In this document: in pieces, positions 33,919 through 44,121 of the stretch
How positions within the stretch are numbered: the first letter of the stretch is position 1
Layout: every line of letters starts with the position of its first letter
Source: Multivorans sp965232105
GTDB taxonomy: Bacteria; Acidobacteriota; Thermoanaerobaculia; Multivoradales; Multivoraceae
Assembly: GCA_965232105.1 (NCBI GenBank)
Contig: OZ246956.1
Span: 4,712,001 to 4,776,000, forward strand
Direction of reading: 5' to 3'
Length of the DNA: 64,000 bases
Position numbers and translations under genes: made by a program
The notes under the pieces: generated by a model
The model's database searches: none
Seen by the model: only the letters and a program-made list of their open reading frames with translations
What the model was told of the DNA's origin: nothing

Positions 33919-34040
33919 GCGAGGGGCATTGCTCTTTGTCGGCGGTGTCGAAGGCGTTGCCGACTGGTCTGCCGAGCAGCACCACGATGCATCGCGGCGC
34001 CTGAAGGCGGCAGAGAGTTGCCGAGTGCCTTCGGCGACCC

Positions 34041-34190
34041 TCAGCCCTCGACCATAGGCGATGCCTCGCTCTTCTTGGGCTCTTCGTCGACCTGCGGCGC
34101 CACTTGGGGCGGCGGCTTCTTCCAAGCGCGAAGATGTTGGCCAACACGCTCGTAGTAGCGGTCAACGACATTCTCCAGGCGGCTCTTCAG
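34041..34190 (-). pseudogene. 3' fragment of the nuclease-like gene interrupted by the ISL3 element
   Basis: The minus frame ending at 34041 encodes LKSRLENVVDRYYERVGQHL and then RAWKKPPPQVAPQVDEEPKK to a natural-looking end. Its codon register begins exactly at the IS inverted repeat. The same-strand gene at 35450 stops abruptly inside the other IS end. Joining the two gives a plausible continuous C-terminus, so this is the severed tail of that gene. Confidence 0.7.
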
Positions 34191-35440
34191 GGTTTCGTGT
34201 GGAATGTGAGCGAATCGGGGTAGAGGTGGAGCCCGCCGAGATGGAAGTAGATGGCGGTGCGGAAGCGATCCCGGTTTCGGTAGCCGCGGGCTGACTTCTT
34301 GAGCCACTGGATCACCGAGTTGATGCCTTCGAGGCGTGCGTTGGTGACGCCTCGCTCGATGGCGTTCAGCACGCCGTCGAGATGGGCCTTGATCATCCGG
34401 GCCACCCGTTTCATCGGCTCCAGGCGGCTGCGGATCGCCCACGAGTACCAGCCCCTGAACGTAGCCAGCGCCTCGGCGCGGTCCGATGTCTCCCACATCA
34501 TCATCGCCACCTCCTTCAGATGCCAGCAGCGGGCCGTCTTCGAGGTGCCGTCGATCAACTCCTTGAAGCGAGGCCATCGGTGCTCCGGCACCCGGTCCGG
34601 GTGGTACAGCCACAAGTAGCGCGTGTCGGTCAGGCGTTCGTCGCCCAGGCCGCGCAAGTGTCGGTGCTCCTCCCTGCGCACTTCGTCCACGGCATCGCCG
34701 AGATGAGCCGCGACGTGGAACGTGTCGTACGCGATCTTGTCCCCGCCGTCCGGCAGGCAGGACACCGTGGCCGAAATGTACGCCGGCCACATGTCCATCG
34801 CCACCGTCTCGATCTTTGAACGCTCGGCCTCCGACAACGACTGGTAGTACGAAGACAGAGAGTCCTTGCCGCGACCGTCCGCCACATGGTGAACGCGCGG
34901 CTCACCCTCGATGTCCGCGACAACCGTCACGTACTCGTGACGCTTCTGAAACGACGTCTCGTCCACGCCGAGACAGCGAGACGCGGGCGCCGGGCCGCGA
35001 CGCGCCAGACCACGCTTCACCGCCCTCTGCATCACACCGTCCACCTGGTCCCAACTCAAGTCCAGCTGCCGCGCCACTGCCGACATGCTCGCCTCGCACA
35101 GCCAGTCGATCACCAAGGCCTCGAACAACGCCGTGAAACGAGAGCCTGCATCCGACCACGGCACGCCGATCGTGTGCACTCCGTGCTGCGCGCAACGCAC
35201 CCGCGGCACATCCGCCGTCAGGATCGTCCGGTACTGGCACGTCGGCAGATGCCGCCAGCGCCGGCGACGCGAATCGTGACGACTCGCCGAGCCGCCGCAC
35301 TCGGGGCAACGGTACGACTCGTCCCTGCCACGAGCCACGAACACCTCCACCTCCCCGGCCTCAAGCCGCAACTCGACGCTCGTCACCTCCCAAGGACTCT
35401 CGACACCCAGAATCCGACCGTACAAGTCTGTGTCTCGCAT
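34187..35440 (-). CDS. ISL3-family transposase
   Basis: This 417-residue DDE transposase has the ISL3 layout. An N-terminal zinc ribbon (YRCPECGGSASRHD, then RVRCAQHG) is followed by a helix-turn-helix (SMSAVARQLDLSWDQVDGVM). The DDE core starts at CLGVDETSFQKRHEYVTVVA and continues with MDMWPAYISATVSCLPDGGD and AYDTFHVAAHLGDAVDEVRR. The C-terminal helical segment reads VTNARLEGINSVIQWLKKSA then RGYRNRDRFRTAIYFHLGGL. The length is usual for the family and I see no internal stop, so it may still be active. Confidence 0.95.
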   Translation of the reverse strand: MRDTDLYGRILGVESPWEVTSVELRLEAGEVEVFVARGRDESYRCPECGGSASRHDSRRRRWRHLPTCQYRTILTADVPRVRCAQHGVHTIGVPWSDAGSRFTALFEALVIDWLCEASMSAVARQLDLSWDQVDGVMQRAVKRGLARRGPAPASRCLGVDETSFQKRHEYVTVVADIEGEPRVHHVADGRGKDSLSSYYQSLSEAERSKIETVAMDMWPAYISATVSCLPDGGDKIAYDTFHVAAHLGDAVDEVRREEHRHLRGLGDERLTDTRYLWLYHPDRVPEHRWPRFKELIDGTSKTARCWHLKEVAMMMWETSDRAEALATFRGWYSWAIRSRLEPMKRVARMIKAHLDGVLNAIERGVTNARLEGINSVIQWLKKSARGYRNRDRFRTAIYFHLGGLHLYPDSLTFHTKP

Positions 35441-35450
35441 CGCGCGAGAC
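34192..35450 (-). mobile_element. ISL3-family insertion sequence
   Basis: The element is delimited by imperfect terminal inverted repeats: GTTTCGTGTG at 34192-34201, and GTCTCGCGCG read on the minus strand at 35441-35450 (seven of ten identical, all differences C/T). It contains a single transposase gene. The last transposase codons and its TGA (34187-34189) run three to five bases past the repeat into the target. No 8-bp target duplication is obvious, so the insertion may be old or the true ends may lie a few bases away. It splits a PD-(D/E)XK-like gene. Confidence 0.75.
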
Positions 35451-36748
35451 TACGGCATCTCCACCATCAACCCGGAAGAGCCCTCCAGGCTGGTCACGAA
35501 CTGCCTACCATCTCGATTCCGGAAACGGTTGCCCAGTCCCTCCCGCATGAAAATGACGAATTTGGTCAGATTCGGGCTGCTCTCGCTCTCCAGCGGCCAC
35601 GTCTGATCCCTGATCTCGGCCAAGGTCGCCTGGGTGTGCTTCCCCTTGCCCCGCCAAAGCGCCCGAACATGCACTTTGCCCGGACTCACGGATCCGTTCT
35701 CGAACTTCCTTCCCAGAAGCTGTTGCTTCAACCAGTTGATCCTGGCGCTCGCCCTCATTCTGTCCGGCGGCGCCTTCAGCTCCATGGCGCAGGAGATCGT
35801 TCGCCTCCGAAAGTCAGCCGCGACAGCTATGTCGTCAGCCGCGTTCGGCACGCGGAGCCTGGCATCGAGCCGCCAGGACTCTCGCACTCTTCTGCAGTCG
35901 TCCCTAAGTCGTATTGCTGCTCCCTGGGGCCCCCTGTGCTTGAGGGGAAGGAAGGTGTCCACGCGTTCATGCGTACGACGGCTGAGAATCAGGCATAGAT
36001 CCCTAACTTCCTGGTGCCACGCGCCCACCGCAGCTTCGACTTCGTCGTCGCTCAGGGGCGAGCCGCTGACAGCCGCATCGGCAACGCGCTGCCATTGCCG
36101 GTTCATCCGGTCGAAGTGAAGCACTCCCGACTTTAGATGCCTGAAGTAGTGAACCATCTCCTCAAGGATGTAGCGTTGCTCCGGGTCCACCTCGTCCTTC
36201 TCGTCTTCCGGCGGCTTGCTGTTCAGAATCAGCTCCGCCTCCGTGCGCATCGAGGCCCAGGATCCGTGCCGAAGTGGGATTCTGTTCTTCTTCCGTGTCT
36301 GTGGATCGCCATAGGGCACATGTTCAGGTACCGCGACCCGCTGGTTGGAGACGCTCAGGACCGCGTCGATTCCGTAGCTTTCGGCCACACTCACATAACT
36401 CCCGATCTGGTTCTCCTCGACTGCCGCCGTTCCGGCCTTGGCTTCGACCAGCGCGGTCCATCGTTGCCTGCCCGTTTGCAGGACCAGCAAGCCGTCGGCG
36501 CGAAGGCGGAGCTTGCCTCGGGAAACCGGGAAGCTAACCTCCGTGTAGGTATCGAGTCGGGCCCTCTTGCCGTACCGCCGACCCGCCCAATTCTCCAACA
36601 GGCTCTTGGCGAGCGGCCGTACGACCTTCATCGCCGCAAGAAGCACCGTCGTCAGCCGGAGCTCCTGCTGCTTTCCTGTCGGGATCAACCGAGCTGGTGT
36701 CGCCTTTTCGATGACCTGGTCGAGAGACGGATGGGGAGGAGCTGGCAT
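35450..36748 (-). CDS. PD-(D/E)XK nuclease-like protein, 3' end cut by ISL3 insertion
   Basis: This 432-residue frame starts at ATG 36748. The first third has a nuclease-like core: RLDTYTEVSFPVSRGKLRLR, ADGLLVLQTGRQRWTALVEA then KAGTAAVEENQIGSYVSVAE, giving D-G-L-L-V followed by E-A-K as in PD-(D/E)XK folds, then GIDAVLSVSNQRVAVPEHVP. The rest is a second alpha/beta region (AADFRRRTISCAMELKAPPD). The stop at 35450 falls within the IS terminal repeat just after GLMVEMP. The true tail survives at 34041-34190. A DNA or RNA processing or stress role is possible but unproven; the insertion may not abolish activity because only the last 50 residues are lost. Confidence 0.7.
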   Translation of the reverse strand: MPAPPHPSLDQVIEKATPARLIPTGKQQELRLTTVLLAAMKVVRPLAKSLLENWAGRRYGKRARLDTYTEVSFPVSRGKLRLRADGLLVLQTGRQRWTALVEAKAGTAAVEENQIGSYVSVAESYGIDAVLSVSNQRVAVPEHVPYGDPQTRKKNRIPLRHGSWASMRTEAELILNSKPPEDEKDEVDPEQRYILEEMVHYFRHLKSGVLHFDRMNRQWQRVADAAVSGSPLSDDEVEAAVGAWHQEVRDLCLILSRRTHERVDTFLPLKHRGPQGAAIRLRDDCRRVRESWRLDARLRVPNAADDIAVAADFRRRTISCAMELKAPPDRMRASARINWLKQQLLGRKFENGSVSPGKVHVRALWRGKGKHTQATLAEIRDQTWPLESESSPNLTKFVIFMREGLGNRFRNRDGRQFVTSLEGSSGLMVEMP

Positions 36749-37130
36749 TGTGCTATCTCCGTTCTATGAGTTGATTCAGGTGGGCCCAGCGGGGCGGCCC
36801 GAGCTCCAGACCGAAACGGAACACGGCAACATGATCGCCGTGAAGAGCCCCACCGGATCGACTACGACGAGGGATCAATCTCACAAGGGGATCCGCTCCG
36901 TAGGCGCAGATCGCGTTCCGACATCCGCCGTCGACCCAGGACCGTGGGACTAGCCGCCTTGCGTACTCAGACGGATGCCCACTTCCCGTCGTGCAGTGGC
37001 GCTGGTCGAGAAGCATGAGGGGCCTCGGCGAGAATAGCACCGGCCAGAAGTCCGCCGTCGGGCGGTTGAGAAAGTCGGCGCCCCGGGAACGCCGTTCGGC
37101 GCGAACCCGGAAGCGCCTTACCGAACCGCC
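36749..37130. other. Intergenic region, nothing recognised
   Basis: These 382 bases lie upstream of the nuclease-like gene and downstream of the small coiled-coil gene. Short open frames exist on both strands (for example a plus frame ending at 36953 and a minus frame 36753-37040), but none has a family pattern, ribosome binding site or signal peptide. No repeat copy or hairpin stands out. Confidence 0.5.
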
Positions 37131-37448
37131 TCACGGAAGCAGCTTGACCAGAGCCACCGTCATCCCCACGATGCCGGCACCCATGACCCACAGATGCCGG
37201 TAGATGTCCGCGCGCAGGGACTGGACTTCGGTGCGGACCGTCTGGATCTCGCCCCGCAGGTCCGCCTTCGTCAGCCGCAGGTCCGCCTTCGTCACAAGGT
37301 CGCCTTCAACCGCCAGCTTCATCGTCTGCAAGAAGGCCTCCGCCTGAGCCTCGGTGAAGCCCGCTTCCCGGAACGTTCGAGCCGCCTGCAGAGTGTCGAT
37401 CACGAAGTCATCGTACTCACGATCGCAGAGCGCGCCAAATCGGCACAT
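37131..37448 (-). CDS. Small coiled-coil protein with C-terminal membrane helix (DUF1640/CCDC90-like)
   Basis: From ATG 37448 this 105-residue protein has FVIDTLQAARTFREAGFTEA and QAEAFLQTMKLAVEG, then a heptad-rich stretch with an internal repeat (VTKADLRLTKADLRGEIQTV). It ends in a transmembrane helix (HLWVMGAGIVGMTVALVKLL). This is the layout of bacterial DUF1640 proteins, which are membrane-tethered coiled coils of unknown function often near mobile DNA. A GTG at the VIDTLQ position would give the more usual family length. The region upstream has no obvious ribosome binding site. Confidence 0.75.
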   Translation of the reverse strand: MCRFGALCDREYDDFVIDTLQAARTFREAGFTEAQAEAFLQTMKLAVEGDLVTKADLRLTKADLRGEIQTVRTEVQSLRADIYRHLWVMGAGIVGMTVALVKLLP

Positions 37449-37505
37449 GTTTCTTTGACACGGGTAGCAACAGAGCGCCGCGCCCGACGCCGACGGCACC
37501 ACCCG

Positions 37506-38348
37506 TCAACGAGGCAACCGCCTGTGCACACGCGCCACCTCGACCATGTAGCCGCGGTTCGGTAGCGAAGCGGCACGCTCGATCGCCTCGGCGGCCTTCT
37601 CAGCTTCGCCGATCAGTTCGTAGTAGAGCCCGAGGTAGAGATCGGCGTAGAAGCGGGCGCCCACGCCTTCCGCCGTCGCCGCCGCCTCGACCTCCTCGAC
37701 CGAGCCCTTGCCCCGAAACAGAGCATCGATCTCCTTCATCGGCCGGCGCGCGTCCGGGCCGACCGGCAGCATCGCCTCCTGAGCGGCCTCCAGACCGTCC
37801 TCGGCGGCCACGCAGAGCAGGTGCCAGACCGCGTTCTCGACGTCGTTCGGATTGACCAGGCGGTGGCCCTCGAACTGGCCGCGGCAGTCGGCGAAGCGCC
37901 CGGCGTAGTAGTACGAGATGCCCCGCTGCCACAGGTACGGGTCCTGGGACGGCTCCAGGGCCACGACCTCGTCGAAGTCCTCGATCGAGGCCTCGATCTG
38001 ACCGGCCTTGAAGCGGGCCGAGCCGCGCAGCAGGTAGAGCTGCCAGTCGCCCGGCTCGACTTCGAGCGCCCGGTCGTAGCCGGCGATGGCCGACTCGTAG
38101 TCGCCCCGGGACTCGTGGAGGCTCGCCTGACGGACGAGCATGCCGACGCTGGGTTCGTCGTGGTGCTGCTGTGCTTTTCGCGCCCAACTGTTGGTGGCGA
38201 CAGCGGTGAGGCACACGGCGACCGTGGCCACCCTGACTGCCCTGCTGAGAGCTTGCGCAGCGGAAACTGGGTGCGCCGGCCTTCTGGCCGGCATTCGGCG
38301 CGCAGCGCCGGCCTTCCGGCGTTCTGCCGCGCCAGCGAGTGTCTTCAT
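37506..38348 (-). CDS. Secreted tetratricopeptide-repeat protein
   Basis: This 280-residue protein starts at ATG 38348. The N-terminus contains a repeat-encoded stretch (GAARRMPARRPAHPVSAAQA) before the signal-peptide hydrophobic core VATVAVCLTAVATNSWA. TPR motifs follow: LVRQASLHESRGDYESAIAG then YDRALEVEPGDWQLYLLRGS; ARFKAGQIEASIEDFDEVVA; QRGISYYYAGRFADCRGQFE; and a later YLGLYYELIGEAEKAAEAIE. It probably mediates protein-protein contacts in the periplasm. The leader is unusually long and basic because of the short-form dispersed repeat at 38266-38311, so the original start may have been different. Confidence 0.83.
   Translation of the reverse strand: MKTLAGAAERRKAGAARRMPARRPAHPVSAAQALSRAVRVATVAVCLTAVATNSWARKAQQHHDEPSVGMLVRQASLHESRGDYESAIAGYDRALEVEPGDWQLYLLRGSARFKAGQIEASIEDFDEVVALEPSQDPYLWQRGISYYYAGRFADCRGQFEGHRLVNPNDVENAVWHLLCVAAEDGLEAAQEAMLPVGPDARRPMKEIDALFRGKGSVEEVEAAATAEGVGARFYADLYLGLYYELIGEAEKAAEAIERAASLPNRGYMVEVARVHRRLPR
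38266..38311 (-). repeat. Short-form dispersed repeat in the TPR gene leader
   Basis: Plus-strand ACTGGGTGCGCCGGCC, TTCT, GGCCGGCATTCGGCGCGC then AGCGCCGG forms a strong hairpin. It is nearly identical to the copy at 22761-22805 and is translated in frame in the TPR gene on the minus strand. Confidence 0.8.
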
Positions 38349-38410
38349 CGAGGCGACTCTACCGGGATGCGGCACGCGGGCTGCATCGCCTCGTCGCTTC
38401 GCGGGCTCGG

Positions 38411-38444
38411 CCCGGATGCCGGCCGGAAGGCCGGCGCACCCAGT
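38411..38444 (+). repeat. Short-form dispersed repeat, intergenic copy
   Basis: CCCGGATGCCGGCC, GGAA, GGCCGGCGCACCCAGT is the opposite orientation of the copy 100 bases away at 38266-38311. The two make an inverted pair around the divergent promoter region of the TPR and SDR genes. Confidence 0.8.
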
Positions 38445-38518
38445 GTTTGCGGCTACACTTCGCGCGTTTCGGCTACAGCCACATCACGACAAGACGACGA
38501 TAAGAAAGGGAATCCACC

Positions 38519-39397
38519 ATGGGTCTGCTCGACGGAAAGGTTGCACTCGTTACAGGCGCCGGCGGCGGTCTGGGCCGCACGCACGCGCTGCTTTTGGCGC
38601 GGGAAGGCGCTGCGGTCGTGGTCAACGATCTCGGCGGAGCTCGCGACGGCACTGGCGCGGGCACCTCGATGGCCGACCAGGTCGTCCAGGAGATCAAGGA
38701 CGCCGGCGGCCGGGCGGTCGCCGACTACGGTTCCGTCTCGGACGGCGACGCCGCCAGGGCGATGGTCCAGCGTGCCGTGGACGAGTTCGGCAAGCTCGAC
38801 ATAGCGATCAACAACGCCGGCATCCTGCGCGACAAGTCGTTCAAGAACATGACGGACGAGATGTGGGACATCGTCCTCGACGTCCACCTGCGAGGCACCT
38901 ACCTCGTGACCAAGGCGGCCTATGACCAGATGATCGAGCAGGAGTCGGGCGGCCGGATCATCATGACGAGTTCGACTTCCGGCCTGCTCGGCAACTTCGG
39001 CCAGACGAACTATGGCGCCGCGAAGGCCGGGATGGCCGGCTTCATGCGCTGCCTGGCTCTCGAGGGCGCGAAGTACGGCGTCACGGTGAACCTGCTCGCT
39101 CCAGCCGCCTGGTCACGCCTGACCGAGGACGTCATGCCGGAAGCGACCGCCGAGCCGCTGGCGCCCGAGAAGGTGTCGCCGGCCGTCGTCTGGCTGTGCA
39201 CCGACGACGCCGCCGATATCACCGGCCGCATCTTCGCGGTCGGCGGCAACACGGTGACCCTGCTCGCCTGGCAGTCGTTCGAGATCGCGCGCCGGCCCAA
39301 CGACCAGGATCCCTGGAGCGTCGCCGCGATCGGCGAAAAGATGCGCGCCGCTTCCGCCAACTTCCCCGAGCCCGTCCGCTTCCAGGACTTGATGTAA
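38519..39397 (+). CDS. SDR-family 3-hydroxyacyl-CoA dehydrogenase-like oxidoreductase
   Basis: This 292-residue short-chain dehydrogenase has cofactor site VTGAGGGLGRTHALLLAREG, VVVNDLGGARDGTGAGTS, NNAGILRDKSFKNMTDEMWD and the catalytic Ser-Tyr-Lys region MTSSTSGLLGNFGQTNYGAA then KAG. The NDLGGxxDGxG insert and overall pattern match the dehydrogenase domain of peroxisomal-type multifunctional enzyme 2 and its bacterial relatives, so NAD-dependent oxidation of 3-hydroxyacyl-CoA in beta-oxidation is likely. AAGGGA precedes ATG 38519. A candidate terminator hairpin follows the gene. Confidence 0.9.
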   Translation: MGLLDGKVALVTGAGGGLGRTHALLLAREGAAVVVNDLGGARDGTGAGTSMADQVVQEIKDAGGRAVADYGSVSDGDAARAMVQRAVDEFGKLDIAINNAGILRDKSFKNMTDEMWDIVLDVHLRGTYLVTKAAYDQMIEQESGGRIIMTSSTSGLLGNFGQTNYGAAKAGMAGFMRCLALEGAKYGVTVNLLAPAAWSRLTEDVMPEATAEPLAPEKVSPAVVWLCTDDAADITGRIFAVGGNTVTLLAWQSFEIARRPNDQDPWSVAAIGEKMRAASANFPEPVRFQDLM

Positions 39398-39413
39398 CCC
39401 GTCCGCGGGCCGA

Positions 39414-39433
39414 CGACCCCGCCGGCGGGGTCG
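39414..39433. terminator. Candidate terminator hairpin after the SDR gene
   Basis: CGACCCCGCC-GGCGGGGTCG is a perfect 20-base palindrome that begins 16 bases after the SDR stop. No T-run follows, so Rho-independent termination is only suggested. Confidence 0.4.
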
Positions 39434-39492
39434 CCACCCCTTCACGCAAACGGGCGCGGTTGCAACGTTGGGTGCCGATCAGCGTAGAATGA

Positions 39493-39516
39493 TGACCAAT
39501 ATGACCATTATGGTCA
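39493..39516. promoter_or_regulatory. Triple half-site palindromic operator candidate upstream of the siroheme reductase
   Basis: TGACCA occurs at 39493-39498 and 39502-39507, and its complement TGGTCA at 39511-39516, an exact 9-bp periodicity. The last two make the palindrome TGACCA-TTA-TGGTCA. It lies about 80-100 bases before the ATG of the sulfite/nitrite reductase in an AT-richer patch. The site fits a dimeric regulator; which one cannot be told. Confidence 0.55.
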
Positions 39517-39592
39517 CGAATACACCGGCGCCGCCCGGTCCGCGTCCCGCAGCGGACGGCCGATCCCCCAAGAAGCAAGCGAGAACCGATCG

Positions 39593-41892
<2,300 letters not shown>

Positions 41893-41893
<1 letters not shown>

Positions 41894-42501
41894 TGACGGG
41901 CATCGTTCTGGACCGGGAAGCGGAGAGCGCTTCCGGTTGCGCGCTCGACCATCTGGTCAAGCTGGACCTCAAGGTTCTCGTCCGGGACCCGTCTCGCGCG
42001 GAGGCGGAGGAGTTCATCCCCGTCTTCCACCGCTGGATCACGGAGCGCGTGCTGCCCGAACTGCTGATCGATGTCGCCGACTACAGCCATGTCCACGAAG
42101 GGCCCGGAGTACTGCTCGTCGGGCACGACGCGATCTACGCCTACGACCTGAGCCGCGGCGAGCCCGGTCTGCTCTACAGCCGCCGGCGCGAGACGTCACC
42201 GCAACTCGAGGGAATCGGCACGCTGGAAAGCCGAATCGAGTCCTTGCTCAAGTGCGCGTTCCGGGCCTGCGACCTGATCGAAGCGGAGCCCCAGCTCGAA
42301 GGCCGGGTGGCTTTCGACCGCCACCGGCTCGAACTCAGCGTCAACGACCGGCTGTTTCCATCTGACGAGCAGACTGCCTTGACCCTCGCGAGCGCCTTCC
42401 AAAGAGCGCTAGCCGAAGCTGGCGTCCTCGATGGCGATGCCCCGGTTGAGGTGAAGCGGATCGGTGAGTCCCGCGAACGGCTGACCCTCAGGACCCGCTG
42501 A
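41893..42501 (+). CDS. Hypothetical protein coupled to the siroheme reductase
   Basis: This 202-residue protein has an ATG that overlaps the reductase stop, implying translational coupling. The sequence is soluble with no signal peptide: LDHLVKLDLKVLVRDPSRAE, then VFHRWITERVLPELLIDVAD, YSHVHEGPGVLLVGHDAIYA and LEGRVAFDRHRLELSVNDRL. I do not recognise a named family, though unnamed proteins in this position are common next to such reductases. A role in assembly or regulation of the reductase is inferred from coupling alone. Its 3' end overlaps the convergent DUF4202 gene by 14 bases. Confidence 0.75.
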
Positions 42502-43102
42502 CCGCGTCCGTCGCCTGCGCCACAAGCCTCCGCAGCTCGGGCTTCAGTTCCAGGCCGACGGCAGCTTCACGGCCCGCGTCCGACATCTTGGGCCAGGTCC
42601 GGGCCAGTACTTCGGTCGTCTTGTCAGCACCGAGCCGGCTCGCCAGGACCTCCAGGTCGCGCTCCAGGAACACGAGGCAGGCCGCGTCCTCCAGCGTCTG
42701 CGCCTCCTGGGGCGAACTCCGGACCGCCCGCTTAAGCACCAGGTTCTGCACGCGCTCGATCCTCTCCCGCCTGTAGCCGGCGTCGCGCAGCACGGCGGCG
42801 GCAAGCCGCGCGTGCTCCAGGGCCGCCGCCCGCCGCCAAGCGAGGTAGCCTTTCCGCCCGGCCGGGTAGTCTGTCCGCGGCAGCTTGAAACGACGCAGAT
42901 GCTGGCAATGGGCCGCAAGCATCAGGATCTCGCCGGCGTCCGGATCGAGACGCGTGACCCAGGCCGCCATCCGTCGCGCATAGGCCCACTCCCGCGGGAC
43001 CTGCTCGCCGTCGACCGTCTCAGTCTCCGGGTCCTCCCGGTGAAACAGGTCGAACCCGGCCACCGCGTTCTCGAAACGCGGCATCAACTCGAAGCTCTTC
43101 AC
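42488..43102 (-). CDS. DUF4202 domain protein
   Basis: This 204-residue protein matches the DUF4202 pattern: RFENAVAGFDLFHREDPETE, EWAYARRMAAWVTRLDPDA, LMLAAHCQHLRRFKLPRTDY then PAGRKGYLAWRRAAALEH, and LEDAACLVFLERDLEVLAS. The helical fold with H-x-x-H and paired acidic residues recalls HD-type metal sites, but no activity is established. DUF4202 genes are often found beside nitrite/sulfite reductase genes, as here, suggesting a link to sulfur or nitrogen assimilation. It is transcribed convergently with the reductase pair. Confidence 0.85.
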   Translation of the reverse strand: MKSFELMPRFENAVAGFDLFHREDPETETVDGEQVPREWAYARRMAAWVTRLDPDAGEILMLAAHCQHLRRFKLPRTDYPAGRKGYLAWRRAAALEHARLAAAVLRDAGYRRERIERVQNLVLKRAVRSSPQEAQTLEDAACLVFLERDLEVLASRLGADKTTEVLARTWPKMSDAGREAAVGLELKPELRRLVAQATDAVSGS

Positions 43103-43108
43103 GGTCCT

Positions 43109-44071
43109 CTACTCGCCAGCCAATTCCCGCTCGACGACGAGCTTCTCCTCGGCGTTCCTCTGCAGTTCGGCGAGCCAGGCGACGTAGCCCTCAGGGTCGA
43201 CGAAGGGGTGGGGATCGCCCTCGGCCCGCGACGTCAACTGCTCGGCCCGCTCGAAGATCCTCCCCATCGAGGCGTGGTTCGAGACGTTCACATCGATCGG
43301 GTTGCCCTCCTCGGCGGCGAGCCTCCGGATCCGGGCGACGCTGTCCAGGTAGAGGTTCGTGCGGTGGACGCCCTCGAAGTTGAGCCCCACGCCGCCGAAC
43401 ACGAAGGCGCGGTGCTCTTCGCCGTCGTCACGCACCGGAAACTCCATCGACAGAACCCCTTCGGTGTGCCCGGGCGTCACGTAGAAGCGGAGCTCCGTGT
43501 CGCCCAACTCGAGCGTGTCGCCGTCGGCGATGACCATGTCGTGAACCGGCACGTCCATCTCCCAGTCCGGGTTGTCCGGCGGAGTTTCAGCCAGTTCCCA
43601 GTCCGCCGCGGTCATGCCGACGCGCGCTCCGTACGTCTCCTGGAAGCGGGCGGCGCCGCCGACGTGGTCGAAGTGGCCGTGAGTGGCCAGCACGTACTTC
43701 AGATCGGCCGGGTCGTACCCCAGGGTCCGGATGCCGTCGATCGCCGTATCGATGTGGTCGCCGTAGAGCGAGTCGATCAGGATGAGCCCATCCGTGGTCA
43801 CCAGCAGGTAGCACGAGACCCACTGGATGCCTATGTAGTAGAGGTTGTCGAAGATCGGGAAGGGCTCGACCCGCTGGGCGACCGGATCGTTCAGATCCGC
43901 CCCTTCCGGATCGGACGACACGGCCGGTTCGGCGGCCGCGGCATCCGTTTCGGCCGCGTCGTCCGCTAACGGAGAAGTCGCCTCGCCGCCGCAGGCCAGG
44001 GTGCCCAACGAGACCAGGAGAACTGCCGCGATCAGGAGAACCGCCAGAACGGCTGGAAAGGAACGTGTCAT
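43109..44071 (-). CDS. Metallo-beta-lactamase-fold lipoprotein
   Basis: This 320-residue protein has a lipoprotein signal (VLLVSLGTLACGG, Cys27) and an acidic linker. The metallo-hydrolase fold includes QWVSCYLLVTTDGLILIDSL, the HxHxDH motif THGHFDHVGG (His131, His133, Asp135, His136), the third metal His in VTPGHTEGVLS, and a late NHAS His. Spacing and the extended C-terminus resemble class B3-like or secreted hydrolases. Beta-lactam hydrolysis is possible but not shown. It lies six bases upstream of the DUF4202 gene on the same strand. Confidence 0.88.
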   Translation of the reverse strand: MTRSFPAVLAVLLIAAVLLVSLGTLACGGEATSPLADDAAETDAAAAEPAVSSDPEGADLNDPVAQRVEPFPIFDNLYYIGIQWVSCYLLVTTDGLILIDSLYGDHIDTAIDGIRTLGYDPADLKYVLATHGHFDHVGGAARFQETYGARVGMTAADWELAETPPDNPDWEMDVPVHDMVIADGDTLELGDTELRFYVTPGHTEGVLSMEFPVRDDGEEHRAFVFGGVGLNFEGVHRTNLYLDSVARIRRLAAEEGNPIDVNVSNHASMGRIFERAEQLTSRAEGDPHPFVDPEGYVAWLAELQRNAEEKLVVERELAGE

Positions 44072-44121
44072 CCCGCGAAGTTACCACGCGCGGAACGCCG
44101 ATTGGAGGCCGCGCGGAGCCC

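Noticed and set aside
33919..34040. Possible small gene between the propeller gene and the IS-interrupted fragment
   Set aside because: No start codon with ribosome binding site or protein-like frame was found in the 122 bases.
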